A DNA stretch of 64,000 nucleotides from Ligustrum vulgare (Eukaryota; Streptophyta; Magnoliopsida; Lamiales; Oleaceae), in the NCBI GenBank assembly GCA_963555705.1, contig OY743184.1, positions 26,746,639 through 26,810,638 on the forward strand, given 5' to 3'. Positions 1 through 10,459 of the stretch are shown piece after piece. Numbering within the stretch: position 1 is the stretch's first letter; the number at the start of each line of letters is the position of its first letter. Both the position numbers and the translations under genes were made by a program. The notes beneath the pieces are model-generated. The model was given only the letters and a program-made list of their open reading frames with translations. It did not search any database and had not been told where the DNA came from.

Positions 1-1509
1 TCGCTATAAGCAAGGTAAGGAGAATGTGGTAGCAGATGCCATTTCTCGCAGGTACGTACTTCTAAACTCTTTAAATGCGAAGTTGCTTAGGTTCGAGTAT
101 ATAAAAGGTATGTATGTTGATGACCCTGATTTTTCTACCATTTATGCTTCATGTGAAAAAGGTGCAATTGATAAATTTTATAGGCATCAAGATGGCTATT
201 TATTTAGAGAAAGTAAACTTTGTGTGCCTAATTGTTCTATGCGTGAATTTCTAGTGCGTGAGGCTCATGGTGGGGGGTTAATGAGACACTTTGGTATTAT
301 TAAGACGTTAGAAACTTTACAAGAGAACTTTTATTGGCCTAAAATGAAAAGGGATGTTCACCATATTTGTGAAAGATGCATAACTTGTAAATAATCTAAG
401 TCTAGAGTCTTACCACAAGGTTTATATACACCTTTGCCCGTACCTAATGAACCTTGGGTAGATATATCCATGGACTTTGTGTTAGGTCTGCCTAGGACAA
501 AAAAGGGTAGAGACTCGATATTTGTGGTGGTAGACATATTTAACAAAATGGCGCATTTTATTCCTTGTAATAAAACTGATGACGCAACAAACATAGCTGA
601 CCTATTCTTTAGGAAAGTTGTAAGACTCCATGGGGTACCTAGGAGTATTGTGTCTGATAGGGATGTTAAGTTCCTAAGCTACTTTTGGAAAGTCTTGTGG
701 GCGAAGATGGGTACTAAATTGCTATTTTCTACTACATGTCACCTGCAAACCGATGGTCAAACAGAGGTAGTTAATAGGACATTAATCCAACTTTTGCGCA
801 CTATAATAAATAAGAATTTAAAAAGTTGGGAGGAATGTTTTCCATTTGTGGAATTTGCTTATAATCGATCTGTGTATTCTACTACTTCATGTTCACCTTT
901 TAAAGTTGTTTATGGTTTCAACCCGCTAACTCCTCTTGATTTAATTCCTTTACCTATAGATGAAATGAGCAGTTTGGACGGGGCGAAAAAGGCTAAGCTT
1001 GTGAAAGAACTTCATGAGAAGGTGAAAGGAAAAATTGAAAAGAAAAATGAGTGTTATGAGACTCATGCCAACAAAGGTAGGAGGCAAGTTACGTTCGAGC
1101 CGGGTGATTGGGTGTGGGTGCACTTGCGAAAGGAGCGATTCCCAACCCAAAGGAAGTCTAAGTTGCAGCCAAGAGGGGATGGACCTTTTCAGGTCCTTGA
1201 AAAGATAAATGAGAATGTATATAAGCTCGATCTTCCAGGTGAGTATAATGTATCTTCTTCTTTTAATGTTGCAAATCTTTCTCTGTTTGATGCAGGTGAT
1301 GATTCGAGGACGAATCATTTTCAACAGGGAGGGATGATGAGTTCCGGAGTGGCTCCACGAACGTTGACCCGTTGCACGTGCCCGTAGGACCAATAACGAG
1401 GCAAAAAGCCAAAAGAATCAAGCAGGCGATGCAAGGATTCATGCAAGCGTGGATGGACGAGTGCTCGAGTGCGAGGACCTCATTTATATTGCATAACAAA
1501 GTGGAATAG
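1..1509 (+). pseudogene. Ty3/gypsy pol 3' part: integrase with C-terminal tail running into the 3' LTR
   Basis: Integrase inserts element cDNA into chromosomes. From position 26 an open frame carries the HHCC zinc-binding region (His of REAH and RHFG, then CERC and CITC near 380-390). After an in-frame TAA at 392-394 the same frame resumes and shows the DDE core: Asp in MDFVLGLP, Asp in VSDRDVKF, Glu in GQTEVVNR. The end of the frame shows the gypsy C-terminal phrase [11 protein letters not shown] one-base loss near 1331-1336 shifts the frame; the downstream frame continues with [16 protein letters not shown] and stops at TAG 1507-1509, inside the 3' LTR. A C-terminus read from the LTR is a known feature of some chromovirus groups such as CRM; lineage assignment here is inference. 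One nonsense change and one frameshift make the copy non-functional. The 5' part lies outside the window. Confidence 0.85.
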
Positions 1510-1569
1510 GCAAAGTTGTTACAATGCATTTGGATCAATGAACAACAAGAAAATTATGCAGCAGCTGAT

Positions 1570-1812
1570 TCACGGTCGTAAAGCCCAAAATTACGGCCGT
1601 AACACTACTATGACGAAATTAAGCAGAAGAGGACTTACGACCGTAAACCAAATCCTCGCGACCGTAAATATAGTTTAGTAGTTTTTATTTATTTGTTCAG
1701 AAGGTCACTTACAGCCGTATATAAATTTGTCACGGCTGTAACAGATGTTTTAATTTTTAGACCGTAAGTCACTTACGGCCGTAAACTTAAAAGTTACGGC
1801 CGTAACTTAGCG
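1570..1812. repeat. Cluster of TTACGGCCGTAA-like palindromes in the LTR U3 region
   Basis: About nine copies or half-copies of the self-complementary word TTACGGCCGTAA lie within 240 bp. Full forms are near 1591, 1772 and 1793; variants with acgaccgt, acagccgt or acggctgt are near 1571, 1634, 1657, 1709, 1730 and 1760. Spacing is irregular, so this is not a simple tandem array. The cluster lies upstream of the putative TATA box. Function is unknown. Confidence 0.8.
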
Positions 1813-1897
1813 CCGCAAATTAAAACCTAGTTTAGGCGTTTTAGGCGTTTTAGTTTAGGTTTAATTCTAGTTTATTTTGGTAACTTTATTTTGTTAG

Positions 1898-1910
1898 CCT
1901 ATTTATAGGG
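1898..1910 (+). promoter_or_regulatory. Putative TATA box of the gypsy LTR
   Basis: CTATTTATAGGG sits mid-LTR, about 90 bp after the palindrome cluster, where the U3/R promoter is expected. Inferred from position and composition only. Confidence 0.4.
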
Positions 1911-2217
1911 CTTCATTCAGCATTGTAAAACACAACTTTTATTCTTGAGATTAATGATATTGAAAGTGAGATATTCCCTTAATTTTCTTCTTGTTCTCGT
2001 TGAACAAATTCGAACTTATCAAAGGATTTGACAAACTTTGTGGCGTTCCCCCTTTGTGGTTTTTATCTCCACATCGTAAGGGTTTTGGGTTTAATATACC
2101 CATAGTTCTTGCGTCGTGAGGTCGGGGTTGCATTGCTATCGTCTACTAATTGGATTTTAGAACTTTTCGGCGTTTAATTCCGCGTGTTCTTGATGATCCC
2201 CATAACGAATCACATCA

Positions 2218-2518
2218 CTATGGGTGGATGGACAGTGGGATCCATCCACACATGTTCAATTTCCACCCAACACGTATCGGGTGGGGGTACCATGATGCCC
2301 TTATGGACATCAGATCAAGCCTGTAACATATTTAACACAATTATAATAATGAATTGTACGACACTGAACAATATAAAAAATAATGTCTAATCATATATGG
2401 TACTTCGACGTGAAATTGAATTGGGTTGAGTTGGATTGGGTTTGGAGGCAAGCAGAGACCGTGCTTTCCTTGTAATATGGCATGTTATGGTGATACATAT
2501 AAAATACATATGCATAAA
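2218..2518. other. Spacer between gypsy LTR and Helitron
   Basis: Unassigned 300 bp. It contains a short inverted pair (atgggtggatgg / ccatccac, near 2220-2255) and no credible coding exon. Confidence 0.5.
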
Positions 2519-2938
2519 TCTATTCTATTTAATATATAAAAGGAGAAGAGTTGGGAGAGAAATTCCCGCCCAACTTTCCCCCCAAAACCTCTACCTTACA
2601 AAAAAAAAAAAAAAATTATAAATAAATTTTGTATAGCTAAGAAAACAGCATTTCAAGATTCAAACCAATATTGCCTCTGAAACTGTGCACGATATTGATT
2701 AGAATTTAGAAATTGGCCGGTTAGAAGAAATCAGACTTTTCCTTCCCTCCTCCTGACTTTCCCTTTCCTCTGATCTGAATTGCTTTCCAATTTTTCGAGA
2801 CTTTCCCTCCCCTCTAAATCCAATTGCACTCCAGTTTTTTTAATTTTTGGTGTTGGTCTAATGCTGCAGTGTTTGTTAGTATTTTCTGTCATGGATAGTT
2901 TATGGATTTTTCCAATTTTCCCTAAACCCTGCATCCTA

Positions 2939-3165
2939 ATGGCTACAAAACCCAAGTCCCGCTCAGTTACGAACTAACTCAGATATCAAGCAAGCTTCTG
3001 ATGAGATTTCGGTGAAGCTTCCAACGAGGATAAGGAAGTCTGCAAGCTTGAAATCAGCTTTTGGGCAATTTGTCGACGAGGACATTATAGAGGAATGACA
3101 GCTAGAGACTGCTAGAGAGAAGGGGTATAGTAAGCTGCCGGAGCACCAGTTGAGCCTTCAAAGGT
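2939..3165 (+). pseudogene. Unidentified gene fragment in the Helitron
   Basis: The piece opens with an ATG followed by MATKPKSRSVTN and a stop. After a frame change it reads through a conserved-looking stretch containing DEISVKLPTRIRKSASLKSA and then FGQFVDEDIIEE. A further stop at the TGA of GAATGACAG precedes ARGKGYS-like codons. Codon composition looks coding, unlike the flanks. I do not recognise the parent gene. At least two interruptions make it a broken fragment, probably captured with its neighbours. Confidence 0.45.
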
Positions 3166-3540
3166 TAGATTCCATTACGGACTAACTATAGGTTTTTTTA
3201 GGGGTTTTGTTTATTTTTTAAAGTTTTTAATTTGAATAAAAAGGAAATCTTAGGGATGTCTTTAGTTGGTATTATCACTGCATTGCTTTGTAATGACAAT
3301 ATCGTCGCTTCACGAAGCGACATCATGTTCTTTCCTTCCAAGTTGTCGACGCTAGCGCATTACTTAAGGTACGATGGCAGTGTTTAATTAATTTATGAAA
3401 AACCTATAGCTGCATTAATGGAAGTCTTTAGTGGTATTTATTTTCCATAGAAATTTGACATATGCGTTAATTTCCCTTACAGAGAGGGATGGAGAAAGTA
3501 AGGGGGTTGAATGAACACACTTCAACTTCTCCTCCAATTT

Positions 3541-3608
3541 TGATGACAATGAGTCCTTTTTTATTTCTGGGTCAGATGATGGATATGTTCGAGTTTGGTC
3601 ACTTTTCA
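3541..3608 (+). pseudogene. WD40 exon fragment (IPI3/RID3-like)
   Basis: The frame reads DDNESFFISGSDDGYVRVWS with LFM following, and then a plausible GT donor (gtatgtaatc). The GS-DDG-VRVWSL pattern is a WD40 blade end. Together with the next fragment it matches the layout of plant IPI3/WDR18-type WD40 proteins (ROOT INITIATION DEFECTIVE 3), which act in pre-60S ribosome maturation. The parent is inferred from remembered family motifs. Confidence 0.5.
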
Positions 3609-3913
3609 TGTATGTAATCACTCTTTCCGTTTTTATGTCTGGCATAATACATTTGCTAGATAAATAGTTGAAGTTATATGTAATTTTAGGATTTTTGGTG
3701 GTGCGAATAGGGAGGGAGCAAAGCATCCCCATGAGTATAATACATTTGGAAGATAAATTGCTCAATTCTCATCTTTAAAACTGACCCCTTACTACCAGAG
3801 ATGATTATTCTCAAGTAATAGAGCTTTGGAAGTTCTAAGAGCATGATCTTACTTTGTGTAGTTTTTTGAGTCAGTGGCTTTACCATCTCATGATGTCTAA
3901 TTCATGCTTTCAG

Positions 3914-4081
3914 GTTATCACTTCTAATAATTATGGACTTATCCCAAGTATGGAGCTTATCTAAAGGAAACTTTTAAAAAACTTTGTCTTCCCGTGCGTT
4001 GATGGATGCGATTGCAATGGACCTTGGGGAGCATGTCTTTTATGTTGGTGGAAAAGATGGCAAGATATACATTACTGCATA
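3914..4081 (+). pseudogene. WD40 exon fragment, second piece (IPI3/RID3-like)
   Basis: After a pyrimidine-rich acceptor ending CAG at 3913, one frame reads a degenerate VWSLSKGNF, a stop, and then DAIAMDLGEHVFYVGGKDGK followed by IYITA and a TAA. The DAIA-D-GEHVFY-G-DGKIYI pattern is the strongest evidence for an IPI3/RID3-type WD40 parent. Two in-frame stops show that it is dead. Intron-like sequence separates it from the 3541-3608 piece, so the capture was of genomic DNA rather than cDNA. Confidence 0.6.
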
Positions 4082-4935
4082 AATGATCCAGGAACCTCCA
4101 ATAGGTTTGCCAGATTTCTAATATATTCATACTTCAACTTTCAAACAATGTGAAAGTGAAAATTTGTAGTTTTATTCTCTTTTATTTTGCTCACTACCGA
4201 TTTTAAATGGTTTCCTACAGTAACTATTTTGATATTTCTATTTTCTTCTGCTTTAATCCAAACGATCATTATTGTTTACAAGGTTGTGCTTAGAAATATT
4301 ATTTACGATTTGAATATTATTATTTGATAGGATGCAATATACATTCTCCTTCTAATATTTATGTCCAATGCCCTTTCAAATTATGGTATAAGGAACTTGG
4401 ACGAGTGCAAGGTACATGGCATTCTATATATTAAATTATCAAGCTACAACTATCCATGTAGCAGTGTGCTTCCACCTTGAGAAACAATGATTTGAAATAT
4501 TTTCGTTTTTTCTTGATTTTGGGTTAATTAGTTGAAATGAGTAAGTGAGTAGTTTTATTTATTTATTATCGATTATAACTTTTGTTTTAAGAAAATGCTA
4601 TTTGGAGATAGCTTTTGATCTGCAAAAGGTGGATTCCCCACAGGCAGAAAATATAGCTGACCGTTTGACGTTTCCCTATATTTGATAATGAATTTACTGT
4701 TTCTCTTTTGATTAAATGTTAGTGTTATAGGTCACAAATGAAAGGATGATGTTTTTCCAAAGTGCCAAAAATTTTCTTCCCAGAACCAAGGGATTCTATC
4801 TTCTGCAGGGGACAAAGGAAATAAGAAAAAAAAAATGAACCTGTCTTTCGAAATTCTTGAGTCTCTGTGCGTGGTATTGGAAGGCTAAACTGAAGCTCGA
4901 AACGAGTAATCGTGAAATCTAAGGCAAATCAGAGA

Positions 4936-5013
4936 ATGTCTAGCACCGTCCAGAATGAAGACAAGAAGCCCTGCGATTCTTTGTCGCACATCAATGTCAA
5001 AGTCAAGGGCCAG
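4936..5013 (+). pseudogene. Captured first exon of a SUMO gene
   Basis: An ATG at 4936 opens 26 codons: an acidic, lysine-containing start (MSSTVQNEDKKP) followed by SLSHINVKVKGQ, the beginning of the SUMO beta-grasp fold. The exon stops at a GT donor (CAG|GTCTAG, 5013/5014), the same place where plant SUMO genes end exon 1 before DGNEVFF. SUMO is the ubiquitin-like modifier attached to lysines through its C-terminal Gly-Gly; that part is absent. The 110 bp upstream resemble a 5' UTR. I found no later SUMO exons before 7443, so this is a stranded first exon with an intact start codon. Confidence 0.75.
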
Positions 5014-6104
5014 GTCTAGTTTTAAATTTTTTCCCTTTTTCCGTTTCATCTTAGTTTGTTCAATTACTAAAGCTTAAGTGTTTCTGATGATTTGACTGTG
5101 TTCTATGGTTTTAAATTATCTATTTTTAGGTTATTGCATTGTGTCTTTATGACACACCACTTATTTATTGGGGATTTTTTTATTTGTTTAATAGTTTTGA
5201 TTTATTGCTCAACTATAAAGAAATTTGTCTACTTAGGACGGGGGATGTGGAAAAAGTAAAGATTTTTTTTTTTGGGTAATGCATACTGTAAAAATTTATT
5301 ACCACACGATTTTCTGTTTCAAGCTTTCCTCATGCTGTGGCGTTTCAGGAACTCATTGAAGGTGAGAAATGAGTTTATGCAGTTTTATGAAGCTCACATG
5401 TCGTGTCGTCACCCAAAATTAAAGAATTGATAAGAGCAAAAAAAAAGTAACATGTATCTATCCCAAAAAAAAAAAAAAAAAAATTGAAATGTACCATATC
5501 TCTCAACACCATAAAAAAGCTTCATTATATCATTTTTCAGAGTAGCAACCTGACAAATCAAACTAAAATCAGAATGTCAATGATAGCTTCACACATATTA
5601 GCCATCAAATGTTCTGAGATAACAGGACATGCATATTAGCCATCAAATTTTTTGAGATAAAGTGACATGCATATGTTCGAGCGTAATGTTATGGGAGAGA
5701 AATCATAGGGGAAAAAAGGAAAAAAAGTCCAGTCACAATGCAGATAATGGTTTTGGATTAATGGTGTGGTAAACATTGCAAGATACATGGCTACATCCAT
5801 GAACAGAATCCCCTACACCCGAATAAAGGTAAGACAATTTCAAAGGTTTTTTTTTATTAACACAAGCACCTTTTACATTTATTATATCATATTTACTTCC
5901 ATTTGTTTTTTAATAGAAATTTGCCTTTTGGTTTTATACAAATTAGGTGATTGTCTACCAGGAAAATATGTATCATTGTCTAATTTGTTTTTATGTATGT
6001 TTCCATTTGTTTTTCTATAGAATTTGTATTTCTAATCCAGCTTATGTAATTTTCTGTTCTTCTCATTTTTTTTGGGTGCATTGTGTGGATTTTTCCAACT
6101 CTCC

Positions 6105-6195
6105 TTTTTTCGGTCGGATAGAAGAGGAACAATGGTCACAGCCCCAAAACGTCGTTTCATGCAGTTGCGTTTGCAAGCAATGGGAATTATTACAA
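6105..6195 (+). pseudogene. F-box fragment, probably from a tubby-like F-box protein
   Basis: The frame contains RIEEEQWSQPQNVVSCSCVC followed by KQW. It fits the second half of the F-box of plant tubby-like proteins (TLPs), where R-IE-SE--WP-RK-VVSCA-VC--WRE is typical. TLPs join SCF ubiquitin ligases through the F-box and bind membrane phosphoinositides through the tubby domain; no tubby domain is seen here. The flanks are AT-rich and intron-like. The call rests on the VVSC-x3-VC-x2-W core. Confidence 0.5.
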
Positions 6196-6339
6196 TATCT
6201 TTTCCGAATTTTTTATTTTAGTTTTTATATTTGGAGTTTTGTTTAGAAATAAAAACTGTGCTCTCTTTTCCTTTAAAGAATGTTATAGCTAAATTAACTG
6301 TGCCATTTCCATTGTTAGATATCATCCAATGCAATAGCA

Positions 6340-6569
6340 ACCAAGGATGATGAAGAAATCCTGCATAAAGTACAGAAGAGCTGGTTTTGTTGCATTCTTA
6401 TCGCCCGAAGAGCTGTGAGTTTTATGGGGGTATTTTCCTATAAAGAAATCTTTACTGTGTCATCCTTTGAAGAAGAAAAACCTAAAGTGATTTTTTATTT
6501 TGCAGATTATTGAAAGCAACCCATGTGAGGAACTTCAAGTTTAAACTGCAAAATGGGCAGTACCTAAAG
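6340..6569 (+). pseudogene. Two-exon fragment of an unidentified gene with its intron
   Basis: A first exon reads KYRRAGFVAFLSPEEL and breaks inside the Leu codon at 6414, before a GTGAGT donor. After an intron with a TTTTGCAG acceptor (ending 6505), the second exon (6506-6569) completes the codon. It continues in frame as LLKATHVRNFKFKLQNGQYL to another donor (AAG|GTAGC). The in-frame phase across the intron is good evidence for a real parental gene structure. I do not recognise the family. Confidence 0.5.
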
Positions 6570-7443
6570 GTAGCATTTTTCTATTCAGGTGTTGATTTGA
6601 TTAGGCTCTCCATAAGCTTATGTTTCTGACTCTGCTAATTATCAACATATGCTTTCTATCATAAGAATTGCAACCAATACAGTATTATTTTGATTCAAAT
6701 TCTAATTTGCCTCAATTCTCTTAGTTTCATAGACCCCCCCCCCCCTCCCTTTTTTGGGAAGGTCTAACAGCAGAGGAAATGGCTAACCTTAGGAGTCGGG
6801 ACAAATGCAGGTTATTCAGCGATCTATCATCTGATGATTGCGTCGATGAAATTTTTTAGGCATACAATATATTCAAATAGAATTAACACGTGGGCTCTCC
6901 TTAACCTGTGATATTCAGTAAGTTATTTCTTTCTTTCTTTATTATTGAAGTAACTTTTGTTTCATGAAATTTGGATGATGCTAATATTACAGGATTTGGG
7001 AGATCTTCATGTCTTTTAGCCCCTACATTTGTACTTCATGTTGACATTACATCACGTTTGTAAAATTTTAATAATTATTGTAATATAATATTATTTTTTG
7101 TGCATTTTTATTTGTTTTATTTATGTTTAGACATTAAAATTTTACAAATACTTATCGATAAATTGTAGAGAGTTCATTTGTTTGCAATTTCAAAGAAAAT
7201 ATTCCTCATATGTTTGTTTGCATTTTCTAATATTCCTCATAAGTTTGTTTGCATTTTCTAAGTCTTTATTTGAAGTTTACTTTTGTAAAACTTATAAGAG
7301 TGCTCTTTGACCTTTAGAAATTTTTTCAGGTCTTGGATTGTGGTTTCTATGTTAAATTTTTCTTTGCAAGTTTAATTTTTTATATTTTATTTAAAATATT
7401 ATATATATCTAATATTGTGCATCGCACTGGTGATAGAACTAGT

Positions 7444-7743
7444 TGCAACACAAAAATGAAAATCAGTTGAAGAAACATTTATACAGTAAATTCTTAATCC
7501 CAGAAGTCACCATTCTGAAAACTAAAGAAAAGACCAGTATTGATGACAAATTTCCTCCATGATACTATAACCTCCTGTGTTTTGTCACCCAAGTTCATAT
7601 GTACAGTCCTGACGTAACCCGACTGGCCAAAGGTGGGAAGCACGAGAAGGACAAATACGAGACAAAATTCTCCGGTAGTAGTTCCAACTCTGAGCTCATC
7701 CTAGCCATCAGATCACATATAATCAGCTGCAGATCTTCAGTAT
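7444..7743 (-). other. Probable 3' UTR and downstream flank of the PP2A B' gene
   Basis: This is the 300 bp between the stop codon of the PP2A B' gene (7744) and the Helitron terminus. On the minus strand it is the expected 3' UTR; no splice sites or other ORF are credible. The poly(A) site cannot be fixed by eye. Confidence 0.4.
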
Positions 7744-8103
7744 CTAGCTTGATGGCTTGTTTGAGTTTATCCTGCTCGGGACGAGCACAGGTTCATTACT
7801 CGAAGCTTTCATTGCAGCAATTTCTTCTAAGCGTCTCCATGTTAATTCTCGTTTCGTCCAAGTTTCTTCTTCTCGTGCTTCGTCTTCTTGGAACTTGAAC
7901 AAACACTCCTCGAGGAGCTCGGGATCAGTGTCAGAGAAAATCTTCCGGACATTCAGTGTCAGGCTCTGTACTGCCTGGTTCCAGTGATTTTTTGCATTCC
8001 TTTCCAATGCAGGGAAGATAATTGGCAGTATAACTTTACGGTTTTGTTTGATAAGGTTCTCGATTTGATCATTGTTCCACAAAAATAAAGCCCTCTCTGC
8101 CAC
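7744..8103 (-). CDS. PP2A regulatory subunit B' (B56), coding exon 2 (C-terminal)
   Basis: This exon encodes the last 119 residues of the B56 subunit, which directs the PP2A catalytic/scaffold dimer to substrates. It begins at a clean acceptor (minus strand TTTCTACAG|GTG, 8103) with [18 protein letters not shown] and continues with the B56 C-terminal helices ([20 protein letters not shown]). A charged tail with [19 protein letters not shown] follows, and a stop at 7744-7746. Splicing from 15220 to 8103 is in phase 0 and gives 398 + 119 = 517 residues, normal for plant B'. No internal stops or frameshifts. The tail after residue 490 ([15 protein letters not shown]) is low-complexity and family-variable. 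Confidence 0.93.
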   Translation of the reverse strand: MAERALFLWNNDQIENLIKQNRKVILPIIFPALERNAKNHWNQAVQSLTLNVRKIFSDTDPELLEECLFKFQEDEAREEETWTKRELTWRRLEEIAAMKASSNEPVLVPSRINSNKPSS

Positions 8104-8951
8104 CTGTAGAAACAATAGTACAGCGTGAAAACGGAGATATCACTGTCTTAAATATGAATGAATACCATAATTTACAGTCATCATCAAGGAAAAGATATGC
8201 TCTAAAATGCCATATAAACCAATTGCAGTGCAGAAAAGTTTCAAGCAGTATCAATTATTGAACAACTCGTCATCTCTATAAACCCAAGCCAGATTTAATT
8301 ATGAAAACTGGGTTCGGGGGATAGTCACTTCGACAAATCCTGTAATCTAGTAACATTTCATTGACAGTTTACGATATCATACTTGTTCGGCATGTTCCAT
8401 GTAGACTACATAATACTAGACAATATTATAGACAAGAAACTAAAATTTTGTACATATATGTAGAGTCCCAAACTCCCAATGCATCCAAAAGCATGCTTCC
8501 TAGAGTATACATTAATTATCATTAACTAAAACGCTTCTTCTAAAACACAACCACACGATGTTTTATAAAAGATGCAAAACCCTACACAATAAAAACCCAT
8601 CTTCTAAAACGAGACTACCAAGAGATCAGAAGCCTTGTCGTGTAAAAGTGTTAAATAGGAGAACACTACACATGATGTTTGACAAAGGAAGCAGAACCCT
8701 AAATATTATATGTACAAACACACGGATATCCAACTAGGCAATTGGAAGTTTTAAACTTCCAAATTAAAACAATGCAATGACAATTAAATTATTTGCATTT
8801 TAATTTTCGATGGGTGTTTAGAAAATCGAAAACCAGTTTGAACTAAAAAAGGTAAACTAAAAAAGGTAACAGGTCAAAGGTTAGAAGGTCCGACGATTTT
8901 AATTAAAAATTAAAAATTATTCCAAAAATCACAAAATTTTCTAAAAAGTAA

Positions 8952-9818
8952 GCCCCTGTTCTCTTTGCTGTTTTGAGGTCGTTTTCTGTTTTTATTTTCG
9001 AAAACGCTAAAAACGCGTTCTCTTTACCATTTTCGAAAACGCATTTTGGAAAATAAAAAAAAAAAATTGTACACAAAACGGAAAACGCCCGAAACATCGT
9101 TTTGGGCGTTTTGTGTGTATTTCGACAAAAAATGTCCAAAACGCGGAAAACGCGTTTTGAGAACTTTTTTTTTTTTTTTTTTTAATCTTAAATTAGAATT
9201 AAGCTTAATATAAAGTTTTTATTTTTATTTTTTTATTTTTTTTAGAATTATCCTAACTTGGAACTAAGCTTAAATAAAGATTTTTTTTTTTTTTTTTTTT
9301 TTGAGAATTATCCTAACTTGGAACTTAGTTTAAATAAAGTTTTATTGAATTCAATATCAACATTACAAAAAAAAAAAAATTAAATGAGAATTCTTGTTGT
9401 TATATTTCAAAAAATGTAATGATAAATGGACTCTGGTGGTTTTGAAAGAACTTGCATTTTCTGGATTTTAATAGAAGTGGAGCTTTCTCAAGTCTCGAAC
9501 CTGACCAAACTGTGTTAATATAGACTCTTAATGCTCATATTAGTGTGTTGTATGTAACCATATTTTTAGTGTATTGTGAAAGGAAATTTGAGTTGGAGTT
9601 AGTAGTATTCTGCAAGCAAATTAATTAAAAATAGTTTAAATAGTGTTCTGCAAAATTTCAAACAGAACGTGTTTTCCAGCTTTTCATTTTCAAAAACAGT
9701 TTTCAGAAATGACACACCAAACGTGTTTTCAGCAAATTTGAAAACAAAAATGAAAACACAAAACACAAAACATTTTCGAAAATGAAAATACAAAATAAAA
9801 TACAAACAGAACGCCACC
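8952..9818. mobile_element. Non-autonomous PIF/Harbinger-like element, copy 1
   Basis: An 867-bp element flanked by the 3-bp duplication TAA (8949-8951 and 9819-9821), the TWA type expected of PIF/Harbinger. The ends are imperfect inverted repeats (GCCCCTGTTCTCTTTG against GGTGGCGTTCTGTTTG, read inward). Subterminal regions are full of TTTTCGAAAA-type words in both orientations. A central motif (agaattatcctaacttggaa) is repeated two to three times between 9195 and 9345. No transposase. A second copy with a different TSD (TTA) lies at 49471-50310, which fixes the borders. Confidence 0.75.
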
Positions 9819-10459
9819 TAAGTTTTTTTTACAAATAAATCAACATTTACTATAAGAAAAAAAAAAGGAAAAAAGAAAATCAGAAACCGAATTTAAAATA
9901 ATAAAATACGCATTTTATTTCAGGAACCTCAAGCAATCCAACACCTCCAAGAGTATCAAATTACTCTCAAACAATGTCCCACATTGTGGATTCTCTTTTT
10001 ATAAAAAATAATTTTCTTGGTAAAAGGCACAGATTGCTATAAATGCAAACCAATTCTCCAACTCGTTGTGAAGTTATTTTATTCTTTCTCGTGGAGTGCA
10101 CAAAAGAAAAGAGTACGTACTCCATTTTTTTGTAGCACAAGATGACAATGAAGGTTGGAGAAGAAATTTCAAAACAATGCTTTGAAGCAAAGGTGCATGT
10201 GAACCATGAAGCCACCACATCTTTAAATCCATATTATACCAATTAGTGATAGAATCAAACTCACCTAATGATGCGGACCCCTTGGTATATTGACCAAAAA
10301 TTCCCACAACTATCTAATACAAAACCCAAGAAAGCTAATATGGTAAATAAAGGGATAAAACACCTCAACCCAATCTAACCCAAAATTCAAAGGTTAACAA
10401 ACCTAGCCAAATGGGTATCAACTAAACAAATTTTAAGGTGTCGAAAATCAACAACAAAC

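Larger units (their letters stand above)
1335..2217 (+). repeat. 3' LTR of the gypsy element
   Basis: The LTR starts with TGATGA directly after the purine run CAGGGAGGGA (polypurine tract, 1325-1334). It ends near CACATCA at 2217. The right part (about 1990-2135) shares its layout and words (cttatcaa-ggattt-gaca, gtggcgttc, gcgtcgtga, atcgtctac) with the LTR pair at 22088-22612 and 24563-25273, so the families are related. The 5' LTR is outside the window, so the borders rest on the PPT and on comparison only. Confidence 0.65.
2519..7443 (+). mobile_element. Helitron-like element carrying host gene fragments
   Basis: Helitrons begin with TC, end with CTRR after a short hairpin, insert between A and T, and make no TSD. 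The proposed 5' end is TCTATTCTATTTAATATATA at 2519, preceded by A, with a subterminal GTTGGG/CCCAAC inverted pair just inside. The 3' end is the hairpin GTGCATCGCAC (7417-7427), a short spacer, then CTAGT ending at 7443, followed by T. The same hairpin word and CTAGT occur at the end of the element at 50962-57680. No Rep/helicase ORF is present, so the element is non-autonomous. Inside are exon pieces of at least four unrelated genes, all on the plus strand, as is typical of gene-capturing Helitrons. The 3' end is more certain than the 5' end. Confidence 0.65.

Noticed and set aside
5335..5410. Possible second SUMO exon after 5340
   Set aside because: An acceptor-like CAG and an open stretch (NSLKVRNEFMQFYEAHM) exist, but the residues do not follow the SUMO pattern (DGNEVFFRIK...).
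7599..8088. Plus-strand ORFs of 66-99 aa over 7600-8090
   Set aside because: They are shadows of the minus-strand PP2A B' exon 2, which has the conserved domain and correct splice phase.
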